Origin: an uncultured Lachnospiraceae bacterium
GTDB lineage: Bacteria > Bacillota > Clostridia > Lachnospirales > Lachnospiraceae
Assembly: GCA_910586005.1 (NCBI GenBank)
Contig: CAJUHG010000105.1
Span: 1 to 5,943, forward strand
DNA length: 5,943 nt
Direction: 5' to 3'
The stretch's first letter is position 1. Each line of letters starts with the position of its first letter. This document shows positions 1 to 5,943 of this stretch, piece after piece. Below the pieces are notes generated by a model that was given only the letters and a program-made list of their open reading frames with translations, ran no database searches and was not told the origin of the DNA. Made by a program: the position numbers and the translations under genes.

Positions 1-413
1 TGATAAAATAAATGATAAATTTTAATCAATTCTTTGTATCTCTTTTTTAATGCAAGTTCATTATTTACACCAGAAAAAAATATACTTGCATCTTCTGCTC
101 TAGCAGAATTATAATATTTATATTTGTTAGCCTCCTTGGCATTGCGCTCTTGTTCTGCTGCAAATGCTTCTTTTTCCTTTGCAAGAGCTTTCCATTCATT
201 TTCTAAAATTTTCCATTTCATTTGAAATAGTCGCTCTTGTTCTGCTAACCGCTTTTCATCCATTTTTTTTCTAAAACAAAATTCCCTTTTTTCTCTTTCA
301 AACTCTTGTTTTTCTTCTTCTAGTTTTTTCTTTTCCCTTATAAAATCCTTTTTTAACTCTCCCCCAACTGATTCCTGAAGCAACTCACTTGTGGTTTCAT
401 CAGGCTGACGCAT
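1..413 (-). CDS. Coiled-coil protein with a C-terminal J-domain-like segment (partial, 3' end outside window)
   Basis: An open frame of 137 codons runs from ATG at 413-411 to the window edge without a stop. The start is set by a strong AGGAGG ribosome binding site at 426-421, seven bases upstream, and by a good promoter further up. Residues about 20-100 are rich in Lys, Glu, Arg and Gln with almost no Gly or Pro, as in a long charged coiled coil or single helix. No signal peptide or membrane segment is visible, so it is probably cytosolic. Residues 112-134 read FFSGV then ALKKRYKELIKIYH. The latter lines up with helix II of the DnaJ encoded in this window (AIKKAYRQLAKKYH), sharing K-K-x-Y-x-x-L-x-K-x-Y-H. 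A J domain would continue Pro-Asp, but here the next residues are Leu-Phe-Tyr. From memory, Lachnospiraceae encode uncharacterised proteins with a charged N-terminus and a C-terminal J domain, which this could be. The coding call is firm; the J-domain reading is inference. Confidence 0.8.
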   Translation of the reverse strand, partial: MRQPDETTSELLQESVGGELKKDFIREKKKLEEEKQEFEREKREFCFRKKMDEKRLAEQERLFQMKWKILENEWKALAKEKEAFAAEQERNAKEANKYKYYNSARAEDASIFFSGVNNELALKKRYKELIKIYHLFY

Positions 414-420
414 TGCCACG

Positions 421-490
421 CCTCCTTCTATCTTTGGTTCTGTGATATTTATATAAACTCAAGTATACAATATATATTTTTAAATATCAA
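421..490 (-). promoter_or_regulatory. Sigma-A type promoter and ribosome binding site for the coiled-coil gene
   Basis: Read on the minus strand, a -35 box TTGATA (490-485) is followed after exactly 17 bases by a -10 box TATACT (467-462). Each box differs from the vegetative consensus at one or two positions. The spacer is almost pure A/T. Transcription would start near 455, giving a leader of about 40 bases that contains AGGAGG at 426-421. This means the coiled-coil gene has its own promoter and need not depend on read-through from the gene upstream. No operator-like repeat is obvious apart from the six-base palindrome GTATAC that overlaps the -10 box. Confidence 0.7.
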
Positions 491-507
491 TGGGAAATTC
501 CTATAGT

Positions 508-597
508 AATGCCAGATATAGATTTATTTATAAAAGAATATTGAGCTAAAAATACCTTTCCATCTCAAACTTATAAACTTTCTCTATATCTGGCATT
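508..597. repeat. 90-base imperfect palindrome with perfect 15-base ends
   Basis: The arms 508-522 (AATGCCAGATATAGA) and 583-597 (TCTATATCTGGCATT) are perfect reverse complements. Two shorter stems nest inside in register: 527-533 with 571-577 (TTTATAA/TTATAAA) and 541-545 with 564-568 (TTGAG/CTCAA), leaving a loop at 546-563. The whole stretch could fold as one long, bulged hairpin. It begins 21 bases beyond the stop codon of the transglutaminase-like gene, so it may act as a 3' end or processing structure for that transcript. No run of T follows it on the minus strand, so it is not a textbook intrinsic terminator. The size and terminal inverted repeats would also fit a small non-coding repeat element, but no clear target-site duplication flanks it. 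Confidence 0.65.
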
Positions 598-618
598 TAT
601 TCATAACCATAAATTATA

Positions 619-3075
619 TTATTTCAATTTTAAATCTTTTTTATTACTATAATCCCCATACACTTTTTGTTTTCCTACACTTTTATAAGCGCGTACTTGG
701 AAACTATAAGTTTTTCCTTTTTTCAATCCTGTTTTGGTAAAGGTTACTGTTTTTCCTTTAGAAATAGTCTTTATTATTTTATATTTTCCATTTCCAGTTT
801 TCATTCTAATTTCATATCCACTAGCACCTGTTACCTTTTTCCAAGTAATTTTGATTTTCCCATTTCCACTCTTTTTTACAGAGGAAAGTGTTGCTTTTGC
901 AGGCTTTGTTGCTGTTTTTATTGTTCCAGTAGAAGATGCATATACTTTCTTTTTATTTACTTCTCGATAAGGTGTTATCTTCAAAGTATATTCTGTTGCA
1001 ATTTTTAACTTACTATAAGTGCAAGAATTGCTACTTGTATATTTTGTAGATACTTTTTGCTTTCCTTTATAGAAAATAATTCTATATTTGACATTTTTCA
1101 CTTTTTTCCAAGAAAACTTTAACGAATTTGTAGTTGCTTTGCTTAATTTCAATCCAGTCACTTTAGCAGGTTTTCTTGGTGCAAGCATTGCAATCTCTTT
1201 TGTATAAGTATTTTTGCAAATTTTACAGGTGTATGTTCTTTGTCCTTTTTTTGTCTCTGTAGGCTCTTTGGTTACTTTAGAAGTATATTGGTGTCCTGGA
1301 CAGGTTACTGTTACTTGTACTTTGATATTAGAAATTTTCTTATAATTTTTGGTGTCTTGTGGTGTATAAGTTGCAAAGTAGGAATAAGTTCCCTCCTTTA
1401 CAAAAGTGATAGATGTAGTTGTTTGCCAAGTAAATCCCTTAGGCAACTTCACATCTTTTAACTGTTTTCCACTAATCCCTTTTAATTTAGGAATCGTATA
1501 AGTTGGAGTTGCTTTTTCTATTATTACAGTAGCAGTTCCATAGAAGGTCTTGTAGCCACTACGCTCTACCTTATATAATATTTGATAAGTTCCAGCATTT
1601 ATCATTTCTGGTTGTTCTGTGGTATAAGTTTCTCCCTTTAATGCATAGGAAATAATGTCTCCTGCTTGTGTACCATTGACAGTAATTGTTTTTGCACTGC
1701 CATTATAGGTTTCATTCACATCTGCTGTATGAATTCCTTCTATTTCAGATTCTTTAAGTTCTGGTAAATTATATATATAGATCGTCTGTTTGCTGGTAAG
1801 ATTTGGTGTCTCCTGAAGAGCATAATATAATTCTTCGCCTTTAATCTTAAATCCAAAAATCAACTGTTTTCCTGATAAAGCTGGCTCATATACCACTGTA
1901 GTGGTTCCATCTGCATTCATTCTAACAATACTTGTTTTGGTATTAAAATATATTTTATCATTGACAGGACTTAAATACATATAACTAGAAAGGTAATTAT
2001 TCCACAGCCCATTTTCTGTGTATACAGCAACTTCTTCTGTTCCTAAAAGTTCACCCTTTTTCACTAAAGTTACAGTTCTACTTGCCTCATTACATTTAGT
2101 ATAGTACCAATTGCCTCGCTGGTAACAAATGGCAGAATTTACATTTGACCAGAAAGCAGTATCATAAATATTAGATTCCGCTTCATTTGTTGTACTCCAT
2201 CCAGTATGTCTATGTTCACTATCTGAAATTACTGTATCACTAAGCAAAAAATAACTATGTACTGCACGACCAATACTATCCCAAGTAGGGTCATCCCAAG
2301 TAGCATCTACATGATACCAATTTCCATCAATGGAAATCATATTCCATGCATGATTCATACTGTCACTTGAAACAATATCGCAAGAAATTCCAAGTTTTCC
2401 CTCCATAATATAAGCATATGCTTTGGAATAACCATCACAGACAGCCACCTGATTTACCATTGCACCATAGGCAGAATGAGAAACATCAGGTACTGTATTG
2501 TTATCAAGATTTTCCTTATCATACTCACAATTTAAAACCAAATAATCATGTACTACTAATGCCTTTTCTACATTACTCATAGAAGTTTCTACTTGTTCTA
2601 GAGCGGCATCTACAGACTGTTCAAATGTTTCTTGCTGTTGTCTAATTTCTTCTTCTGTGCCCAAATATGACACAGTATAACTTGTAATCATATTAGTGGT
2701 AGGATTATAAGAATATCTAACTGACCCTGACACATAAAAAAGTTCTGGATGCTGATTTAATATCTGAAAAAAAGTATCTCCAGCTTCTGATACTGAAATT
2801 TGATATGCTGAGACATCAATACTTGTTTCCAACTGCTGTAAAGCATTTACAACATGTTCTTCTAACGTAATATTGGCTCTAGCCGAACGTTCTAATTCAA
2901 TATTTTCTACTGGAAAGCGTACCTTTGGTTCTTGATAATAAATGGAATCGTAACGATTTTCATCTGTTAAATTTACTTCTTCTATTTGCTCATTCTCTGT
3001 AATATTGGTAGCATATACTGTACTACAAGAAAATAGCAACATAAGAAGAAATGGTAATAGAAATCTCTTTTTCAT
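619..3075 (-). CDS. Secreted transglutaminase-like protein with Ig-like and two fibronectin type III modules
   Basis: This 818-residue protein is predicted to be exported. Residues 1-22 form a signal peptide (MKKR, a Leu/Phe-rich core, then VYA before Thr23). Residues about 74-185 match the helical and strand region that commonly precedes the catalytic core in clostridial transglutaminase-like proteins. The core, about 190-265, keeps the papain-like triad: Cys213 in AVCDGYS, His242 in NHAWN and Asp257 in HVDATWDD. Such domains act as cysteine proteases, amidases or cross-linkers; the substrate cannot be read from sequence. Residues about 320-437 carry short repeats of DUF5050 or propeller type (GNWYYTK, NDKIYFN, SIVRMNADG). 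Two MBG/Ig-like modules follow (about 455-522 and 523-591), then a GHxY-TYTCKICKNTYT module with paired Cys617 and Cys620, and two Lys-rich Fn3 modules (about 637-724 and 727-816). There is no LPXTG, SLH or other terminal anchor. ATG 3075 was chosen because AAAGGGG precedes it by eight bases and the signal peptide starts there; an in-frame ATG at 3207 lacks such support. Confidence 0.9.
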   Translation of the reverse strand: MKKRFLLPFLLMLLFSCSTVYATNITENEQIEEVNLTDENRYDSIYYQEPKVRFPVENIELERSARANITLEEHVVNALQQLETSIDVSAYQISVSEAGDTFFQILNQHPELFYVSGSVRYSYNPTTNMITSYTVSYLGTEEEIRQQQETFEQSVDAALEQVETSMSNVEKALVVHDYLVLNCEYDKENLDNNTVPDVSHSAYGAMVNQVAVCDGYSKAYAYIMEGKLGISCDIVSSDSMNHAWNMISIDGNWYHVDATWDDPTWDSIGRAVHSYFLLSDTVISDSEHRHTGWSTTNEAESNIYDTAFWSNVNSAICYQRGNWYYTKCNEASRTVTLVKKGELLGTEEVAVYTENGLWNNYLSSYMYLSPVNDKIYFNTKTSIVRMNADGTTTVVYEPALSGKQLIFGFKIKGEELYYALQETPNLTSKQTIYIYNLPELKESEIEGIHTADVNETYNGSAKTITVNGTQAGDIISYALKGETYTTEQPEMINAGTYQILYKVERSGYKTFYGTATVIIEKATPTYTIPKLKGISGKQLKDVKLPKGFTWQTTTSITFVKEGTYSYFATYTPQDTKNYKKISNIKVQVTVTCPGHQYTSKVTKEPTETKKGQRTYTCKICKNTYTKEIAMLAPRKPAKVTGLKLSKATTNSLKFSWKKVKNVKYRIIFYKGKQKVSTKYTSSNSCTYSKLKIATEYTLKITPYREVNKKKVYASSTGTIKTATKPAKATLSSVKKSGNGKIKITWKKVTGASGYEIRMKTGNGKYKIIKTISKGKTVTFTKTGLKKGKTYSFQVRAYKSVGKQKVYGDYSNKKDLKLK

Positions 3076-3083
3076 AATAAATT

Positions 3084-3090
3084 CCCCTTT
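3084..3090 (-). promoter_or_regulatory. Ribosome binding site that fixes the start of the transglutaminase-like gene
   Basis: On the minus strand AAAGGGG (3090-3084) lies eight bases before ATG 3075-3073. This placement, and the Lys-Arg plus hydrophobic signal peptide that follows at once, favour this start over the ATG at 3207, which would add 44 residues in front of the signal peptide. Confidence 0.75.
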
Positions 3091-3097
3091 TATAATT

Positions 3098-3125
3098 TTT
3101 ATAAATTTTCTAAACCAAGTTGCAA
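3098..3125 (-). promoter_or_regulatory. Possible promoter of the transglutaminase-like gene
   Basis: On the minus strand TTGCAA (3125-3120) and TATAAA (3103-3098) are separated by 16 bases. A start about seven bases past the -10 box would fall just ahead of the ribosome binding site, leaving a very short leader. The surrounding DNA is so AT-rich that other -10-like boxes occur by chance, for example after TTGAAA motifs further upstream, so this choice is weak. A separate promoter is expected here because a hairpin lies between this gene and dnaJ. Confidence 0.3.
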
Positions 3126-3211
3126 ATGCATCAACCATCGCACAAGTATGTAATATACAGCAATCGACTTTCAATCTTTTGAATAATACATAAAGTGAAA
3201 AAATCATTAAT

Positions 3212-3235
3212 TTTTCAAAAGTGGATTTTCAAAAG
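3212..3235. repeat. Two direct copies of TTTTCAAAAG, 14 bases apart
   Basis: The 10-mer TTTTCAAAAG occurs at 3212-3221 and again at 3226-3235. Each copy contains the symmetric core TTTTCAAAA. The pair lies upstream of the transglutaminase-like gene and directly downstream of the dnaJ hairpin on the minus strand. It could be an operator pair or an upstream AT-rich activating element, but in DNA this rich in A and T it could also be chance. Confidence 0.35.
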
Positions 3236-3242
3236 CCAGATA

Positions 3243-3289
3243 TCCCACAACAACAAATGCATCTTTTTTATTGATTTGTTGCTGTGGGA
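3243..3289 (-). terminator. Hairpin after dnaJ, probable terminator of the dnaK-dnaJ transcript
   Basis: Arms 3243-3258 and 3274-3289 pair over 16 positions with a 15-base loop, 32 bases beyond the dnaJ stop. In the minus-strand RNA all positions pair, one as G-U (opposite bases 3282 and 3250). In plus-strand RNA the same position is an A-C mismatch, so the structure suits transcription from dnaJ. The base after the stem is not a clean T run: the sequence reads TATCTGGCTTTTG, so termination may be partial, or the hairpin may instead protect the 3' end. Confidence 0.55.
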
Positions 3290-3321
3290 ATAATAAAATG
3301 TAACTATTTTTTCTTCTATCT

Positions 3322-4500
3322 TTATATATCTTCTAGGGTTTCCTTTAGTTTCCCCATAAATCCTTTTTTCTTTCCATGCTTTTCTGTAGATGTTCCATTT
3401 GATTTCTTTAAAGATTGCACACTAGCTTCATCAAATCTACGCAATGCTTCCTTTGCTTCCTCATTTAATCCAGTAGGTACTTGCACCACTAAAGTTACGT
3501 AGTGATCTCCTCGCACAGAAGAATTACGCAAAGAAGGGATTCCTTTTCCTTTTAAGCGAATTCTAGTATCAGTTTGTGTTCCTGGTTTCACATCATAGAG
3601 AATATCTCCATCAATGGTATTGATACGAACTTCACCGCCCAAAGCTGCTTGTGCAAAAGAAATTGGGGCTGTAGAATATATATTCATATCCTGACGCTGG
3701 AAAATTGGATGTCTAGCTACAATTACTTCTACCAATAAATCTCCTCTTGGTCCACCATTGGTTCCAGGCTCTCCTTTTTCCCTAATTCGAACACTTTGCC
3801 CATTATCAATACCTGCTGGAATAGACACTTTAATCTTTCGACGTTTTGCAATATAACCCGTTCCACGACAATCAGGACATTTTTCCTTAATAATTTTTCC
3901 AGTTCCATGACATTCTGGACAAGTCTGAACATTTTGCACCATACCTAAGAAAGATTGTTGTGTATAGACTACTTTTCCTTTTCCACCACACTTACTGCAA
4001 GTCTCAGGACTAGTTCCCTGTTTTGCTCCTGTGGCATGACAAGTAGTACATTCATCCTTTAATGTAATTTCTATTTCTTTCTCACATCCAAAAGCTGCTT
4101 CTTCAAACTTAATTCGCACAGAAGCTCGTAGATTTGCACCTTTCATTGGTCCATTGTTGGAAGAGCGACGTCTAGAACTACCAAATAAATCACCAAAAAT
4201 ATCACCAAAGATATCACCCATATCCATGCCTGAAAAATCAAAGCCGCCTGCACCGCCGCCCATACCTCCATCAAAAGCTGCATGACCAAATTGATCATAT
4301 TGACGCTTTTTCTCTGGGTCACTTAATACAGCATATGCTTCAGAGGCTTCCTTAAATCGTTTTTCAGCCTCCGCATCACCTGGATTCATATCTGGATGAT
4401 ACTTTTTGGCAAGTTGTCTGTATGCTTTTTTTATTGCAGCATCGTCTGCATTTTTATCTACTCCAAGAACTTCATAGTAATCTCTTTTCTGTTCAGCCAT
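3322..4500 (-). CDS. dnaJ: Chaperone protein DnaJ (Hsp40, type I)
   Basis: This 392-residue protein is the cytosolic J-protein partner that stimulates DnaK ATPase and delivers unfolded clients. It is full length. The J domain (about 5-70) carries HPD at 35-37 with the basic helix II before it. A Gly/Phe-rich linker follows (about 72-108, with repeated DIFGD/DLFG units). The peptide-binding domains span about 120-345 and are interrupted by the zinc region with four CxxC motifs: Cys151/154, Cys168/171, Cys194/197 and Cys208/211. Motif one reads CTTCHATG rather than the usual CxxCxGxG, with Ala in place of the first Gly; the zinc ligands are intact. The C-terminus ends in a Lys-rich segment, KKKGFMGKLKETLEDI, of a kind common in Bacillota DnaJ. 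The start ATG at 4500 lies two bases after the dnaK stop with AAGGAAG at a spacing of seven, so translation is probably coupled to dnaK. Confidence 0.98.
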   Translation of the reverse strand: MAEQKRDYYEVLGVDKNADDAAIKKAYRQLAKKYHPDMNPGDAEAEKRFKEASEAYAVLSDPEKKRQYDQFGHAAFDGGMGGGAGGFDFSGMDMGDIFGDIFGDLFGSSRRRSSNNGPMKGANLRASVRIKFEEAAFGCEKEIEITLKDECTTCHATGAKQGTSPETCSKCGGKGKVVYTQQSFLGMVQNVQTCPECHGTGKIIKEKCPDCRGTGYIAKRRKIKVSIPAGIDNGQSVRIREKGEPGTNGGPRGDLLVEVIVARHPIFQRQDMNIYSTAPISFAQAALGGEVRINTIDGDILYDVKPGTQTDTRIRLKGKGIPSLRNSSVRGDHYVTLVVQVPTGLNEEAKEALRRFDEASVQSLKKSNGTSTEKHGKKKGFMGKLKETLEDI

Positions 4501-4514
4501 GATTATACTTCCTT
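4501..4514 (-). promoter_or_regulatory. dnaJ ribosome binding site embedded in the 3' end of dnaK
   Basis: The Shine-Dalgarno-like AAGGAAG (4514-4508, minus strand) lies within the codons for the last residues of DnaK (Tyr-Lys-Glu-Val). The dnaK stop TAA (4505-4503) and two further bases precede the dnaJ ATG. A ribosome ending dnaK is therefore well placed to start on dnaJ, which would keep the two chaperones in a set ratio. Confidence 0.75.
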
Positions 4515-5943
4515 ATAGTCTGCATCTACCACATCATCCTCTGCACTGCTATAAGATGCATTTCCCATATCTGGTCCTGCACCTGCTGCTCCTTGAGCTG
4601 CCTGTGCATTTTCATACATTTTAGCAAATAATTTTTGAGCACTTTCCATTAATTTTTCTTTAGCTGCTTTCATCTCTCCAACTTGGTCATCTGTCATTTC
4701 ATCTGCATTTGGATGTGCCTCTACCATTGCCTTTAATGCATTTAAATCTGCTTCTACTGCTGCTTTGTCATTCGCATCTAAGTTAGCACCAACTTCTTCT
4801 AAAGCTTTTTCTGTTTGGAATACAAAGGAATCTGCATCATTTCTAGTATCAATTGCCTCTTTTCTCTTCTTGTCTTGAGCTTCAAATTCTGCTGCTTCTT
4901 TTACAGCTTTTTCAATATCTGCATCAGACATATTAGAACCAGCAGTGATGGTAATATGCTGTTCTTTTCCAGTTCCTAAATCTTTCGCAGATACATTTAC
5001 AATACCATTAGCATCAATATCAAAGGTAACTTCAATCTGAGGTACTCCACGTCTTGCAGGTGGAATTCCATCCAAACGGAACTGTCCCAAAGATTTGTTA
5101 TCTCTTACAAACTGTCTTTCTCCTTGTACAACGTTAATATCAACTGCTGTTTGATTATCTGCTGCGGTTGAAAAAATCTGACTTTTCTTAGTTGGGATAG
5201 TAGTATTTCTTTCAATCAGTCTTGTTGCAATACCACCCATAGTTTCAATAGAAAGTGACAATGGTGTTACATCTAACAACAAGATTTCACCTGCACCAGC
5301 ATCTCCTGCTAACTTACCACCCTGAATGGAAGCACCTAAAGCTACACATTCATCAGGATTTAAAGATTTGCTTGGTTCTTTTCCAGTAAGTTGTTTTACT
5401 TTATCTTGTACTGCTGGAACACGTGTAGAACCACCAACTAATAATACTTGACCTAACTCGGAAGCATTTAGTCCTGCATCTCTCAATGCATTTTGAACTG
5501 GAACTGCAGTTCTTTCCACTAAATCATGTGTTAATTCATCAAATTTTGCTCTTGTCAAATTCATATCAAAATGCTTAGGTCCTTCTGCTGTTGCAGTGAT
5601 AAAAGGCAGATTAATATTGGTTGTAGTGGCAGAAGATAATTCTTTCTTAGCCTTTTCTGCTGCTTCTTTTAATCTTTGAAGCGCCATCTTATCATTGGAA
5701 AGATCAATGCCTTCTGTTTTCTTAAATTCTGCCAACATATAGTCTGTAATTTTCTGGTCAAAATCATCTCCACCTAGACGGTTATCACCAGAAGTAGATA
5801 ATACTTCAATTACGCCTTCTCCAATTTCAATAATAGAAACGTCAAAAGTACCACCACCTAAATCATAAACCATAATTTTCTGTTCTTTTTCATTATCAAG
5901 CCCATATGCAAGTGCTGCTGCTGTTGGTTCATTGATAATACGT
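4503..5943 (-). CDS. dnaK: Chaperone protein DnaK (Hsp70), N-terminus outside window
   Basis: The frame is open from the right edge, giving 479 residues before TAA at 4505-4503. It begins in RIINEPTAAALAYG, which lies well inside the nucleotide-binding domain, so roughly the first 140 residues of a protein of about 620 are missing. The ATG at 5873 is internal and is not the start. Visible landmarks, numbered from the first visible residue, are the phosphate-2 loop DLGGGTFD (27-34, with the Asp and Thr equivalent to E. coli D194 and T199), LLVGGSTRVP (167-176), the interdomain linker LLLDVTPLS (221-229), the beta substrate-binding domain with NTTIPTKK and a helical lid from about 335. The tail GAGPDMGNAS then EDDVVDADYKEV is the acidic end usual in bacterial DnaK. 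It acts in the cytosol with DnaJ and GrpE in ATP-driven folding. Heat-shock control sites would be upstream, outside the window. Confidence 0.98.
   Translation of the reverse strand, partial: RIINEPTAAALAYGLDNEKEQKIMVYDLGGGTFDVSIIEIGEGVIEVLSTSGDNRLGGDDFDQKITDYMLAEFKKTEGIDLSNDKMALQRLKEAAEKAKKELSSATTTNINLPFITATAEGPKHFDMNLTRAKFDELTHDLVERTAVPVQNALRDAGLNASELGQVLLVGGSTRVPAVQDKVKQLTGKEPSKSLNPDECVALGASIQGGKLAGDAGAGEILLLDVTPLSLSIETMGGIATRLIERNTTIPTKKSQIFSTAADNQTAVDINVVQGERQFVRDNKSLGQFRLDGIPPARRGVPQIEVTFDIDANGIVNVSAKDLGTGKEQHITITAGSNMSDADIEKAVKEAAEFEAQDKKRKEAIDTRNDADSFVFQTEKALEEVGANLDANDKAAVEADLNALKAMVEAHPNADEMTDDQVGEMKAAKEKLMESAQKLFAKMYENAQAAQGAAGAGPDMGNASYSSAEDDVVDADYKEV

Noticed and set aside
667..1008. 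Plus-strand open frames of 78 and 113 codons inside the transglutaminase-like gene
   Set aside because: They lie opposite a well-supported gene, are rich in Phe, Ser and Tyr as expected from the reverse complement of Lys/Glu codons, and show no recognisable domain.
1240..1461. Plus-strand open frame of 73 codons
   Set aside because: Antisense shadow of the Ig-like region of the same gene; the composition is typical of antisense reading.
3020..3035. Lipoprotein signal (LLFSC at residues 13-17)
   Set aside because: Phe at the -2 position is a poor fit to the lipobox, and VYA at 20-22 gives a good ordinary signal peptidase site; it cannot be fully excluded.
3005..3193. Plus-strand open frame of 62 codons over the gene start and leader
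   Set aside because: It overlaps the signal peptide region antisense, has no convincing ribosome binding site and resembles no known protein.
3076..3207. N-terminal extension of the transglutaminase-like protein from ATG 3207
   Set aside because: It would place 44 residues ahead of a clear signal peptide, and the ribosome binding site sits before ATG 3075 instead.
3076..3321. Riboswitch or small RNA in the dnaJ to transglutaminase spacer
   Set aside because: Apart from the terminator-like hairpin and the short repeats, the spacer is AT-rich with no conserved riboswitch core that I recognise.
3284..3502. Plus-strand open frame of 72 codons over the dnaJ 3' end
   Set aside because: Antisense to conserved dnaJ codons; Phe-rich composition and no supporting signals.
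3729..3932. Minus-strand open frame of 67 codons inside dnaJ
   Set aside because: Out-of-frame reading of the dnaJ zinc-finger region, where the dnaJ frame is clearly the coding one.

Overview
The window looks like chromosomal DNA from a low-GC Bacillota species. The DnaK and DnaJ proteins and the module mix of the surface protein resemble Lachnospiraceae (gut Clostridia). This is judged from recall of protein families, not from a search. All four genes lie on the minus strand, so transcription runs from high to low coordinates.

Layout in the direction of transcription: (1) positions 5943-4503 hold the 3' three-quarters of dnaK, whose start is outside the window; (2) 4500-3322 holds a complete dnaJ, two bases after the dnaK stop, with its ribosome binding site inside the last dnaK codons; (3) a hairpin at 3289-3243 probably ends the dnaK-dnaJ transcript; (4) a short AT-rich spacer leads to a gene at 3075-619 for a secreted, modular transglutaminase-like protein with Ig-like and fibronectin type III modules; (5) a 205-base spacer holds a 90-base imperfect palindrome and a near-consensus sigma-A promoter; (6) from 413 to the window edge lies the start of a charged, coiled-coil protein that ends, at the edge, in what looks like helix II of a J domain.

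DnaK and DnaJ form the classical Hsp70/Hsp40 folding pair; hrcA, grpE and any CIRCE operator would be expected upstream, outside the window. The transglutaminase-like protein has no evident functional link to the chaperones and is separated from them by the hairpin. The coiled-coil protein may be a J-domain co-chaperone near dnaKJ, but its key HPD motif is either absent, displaced by a short insertion, or cut off by the window edge.

No RNA gene, CRISPR array, insertion sequence or recognisable riboswitch was seen. The window is mostly ordinary; the best leads are the atypical J-domain-like protein at the left edge and the 90-base palindrome. No convincing undescribed system is visible.
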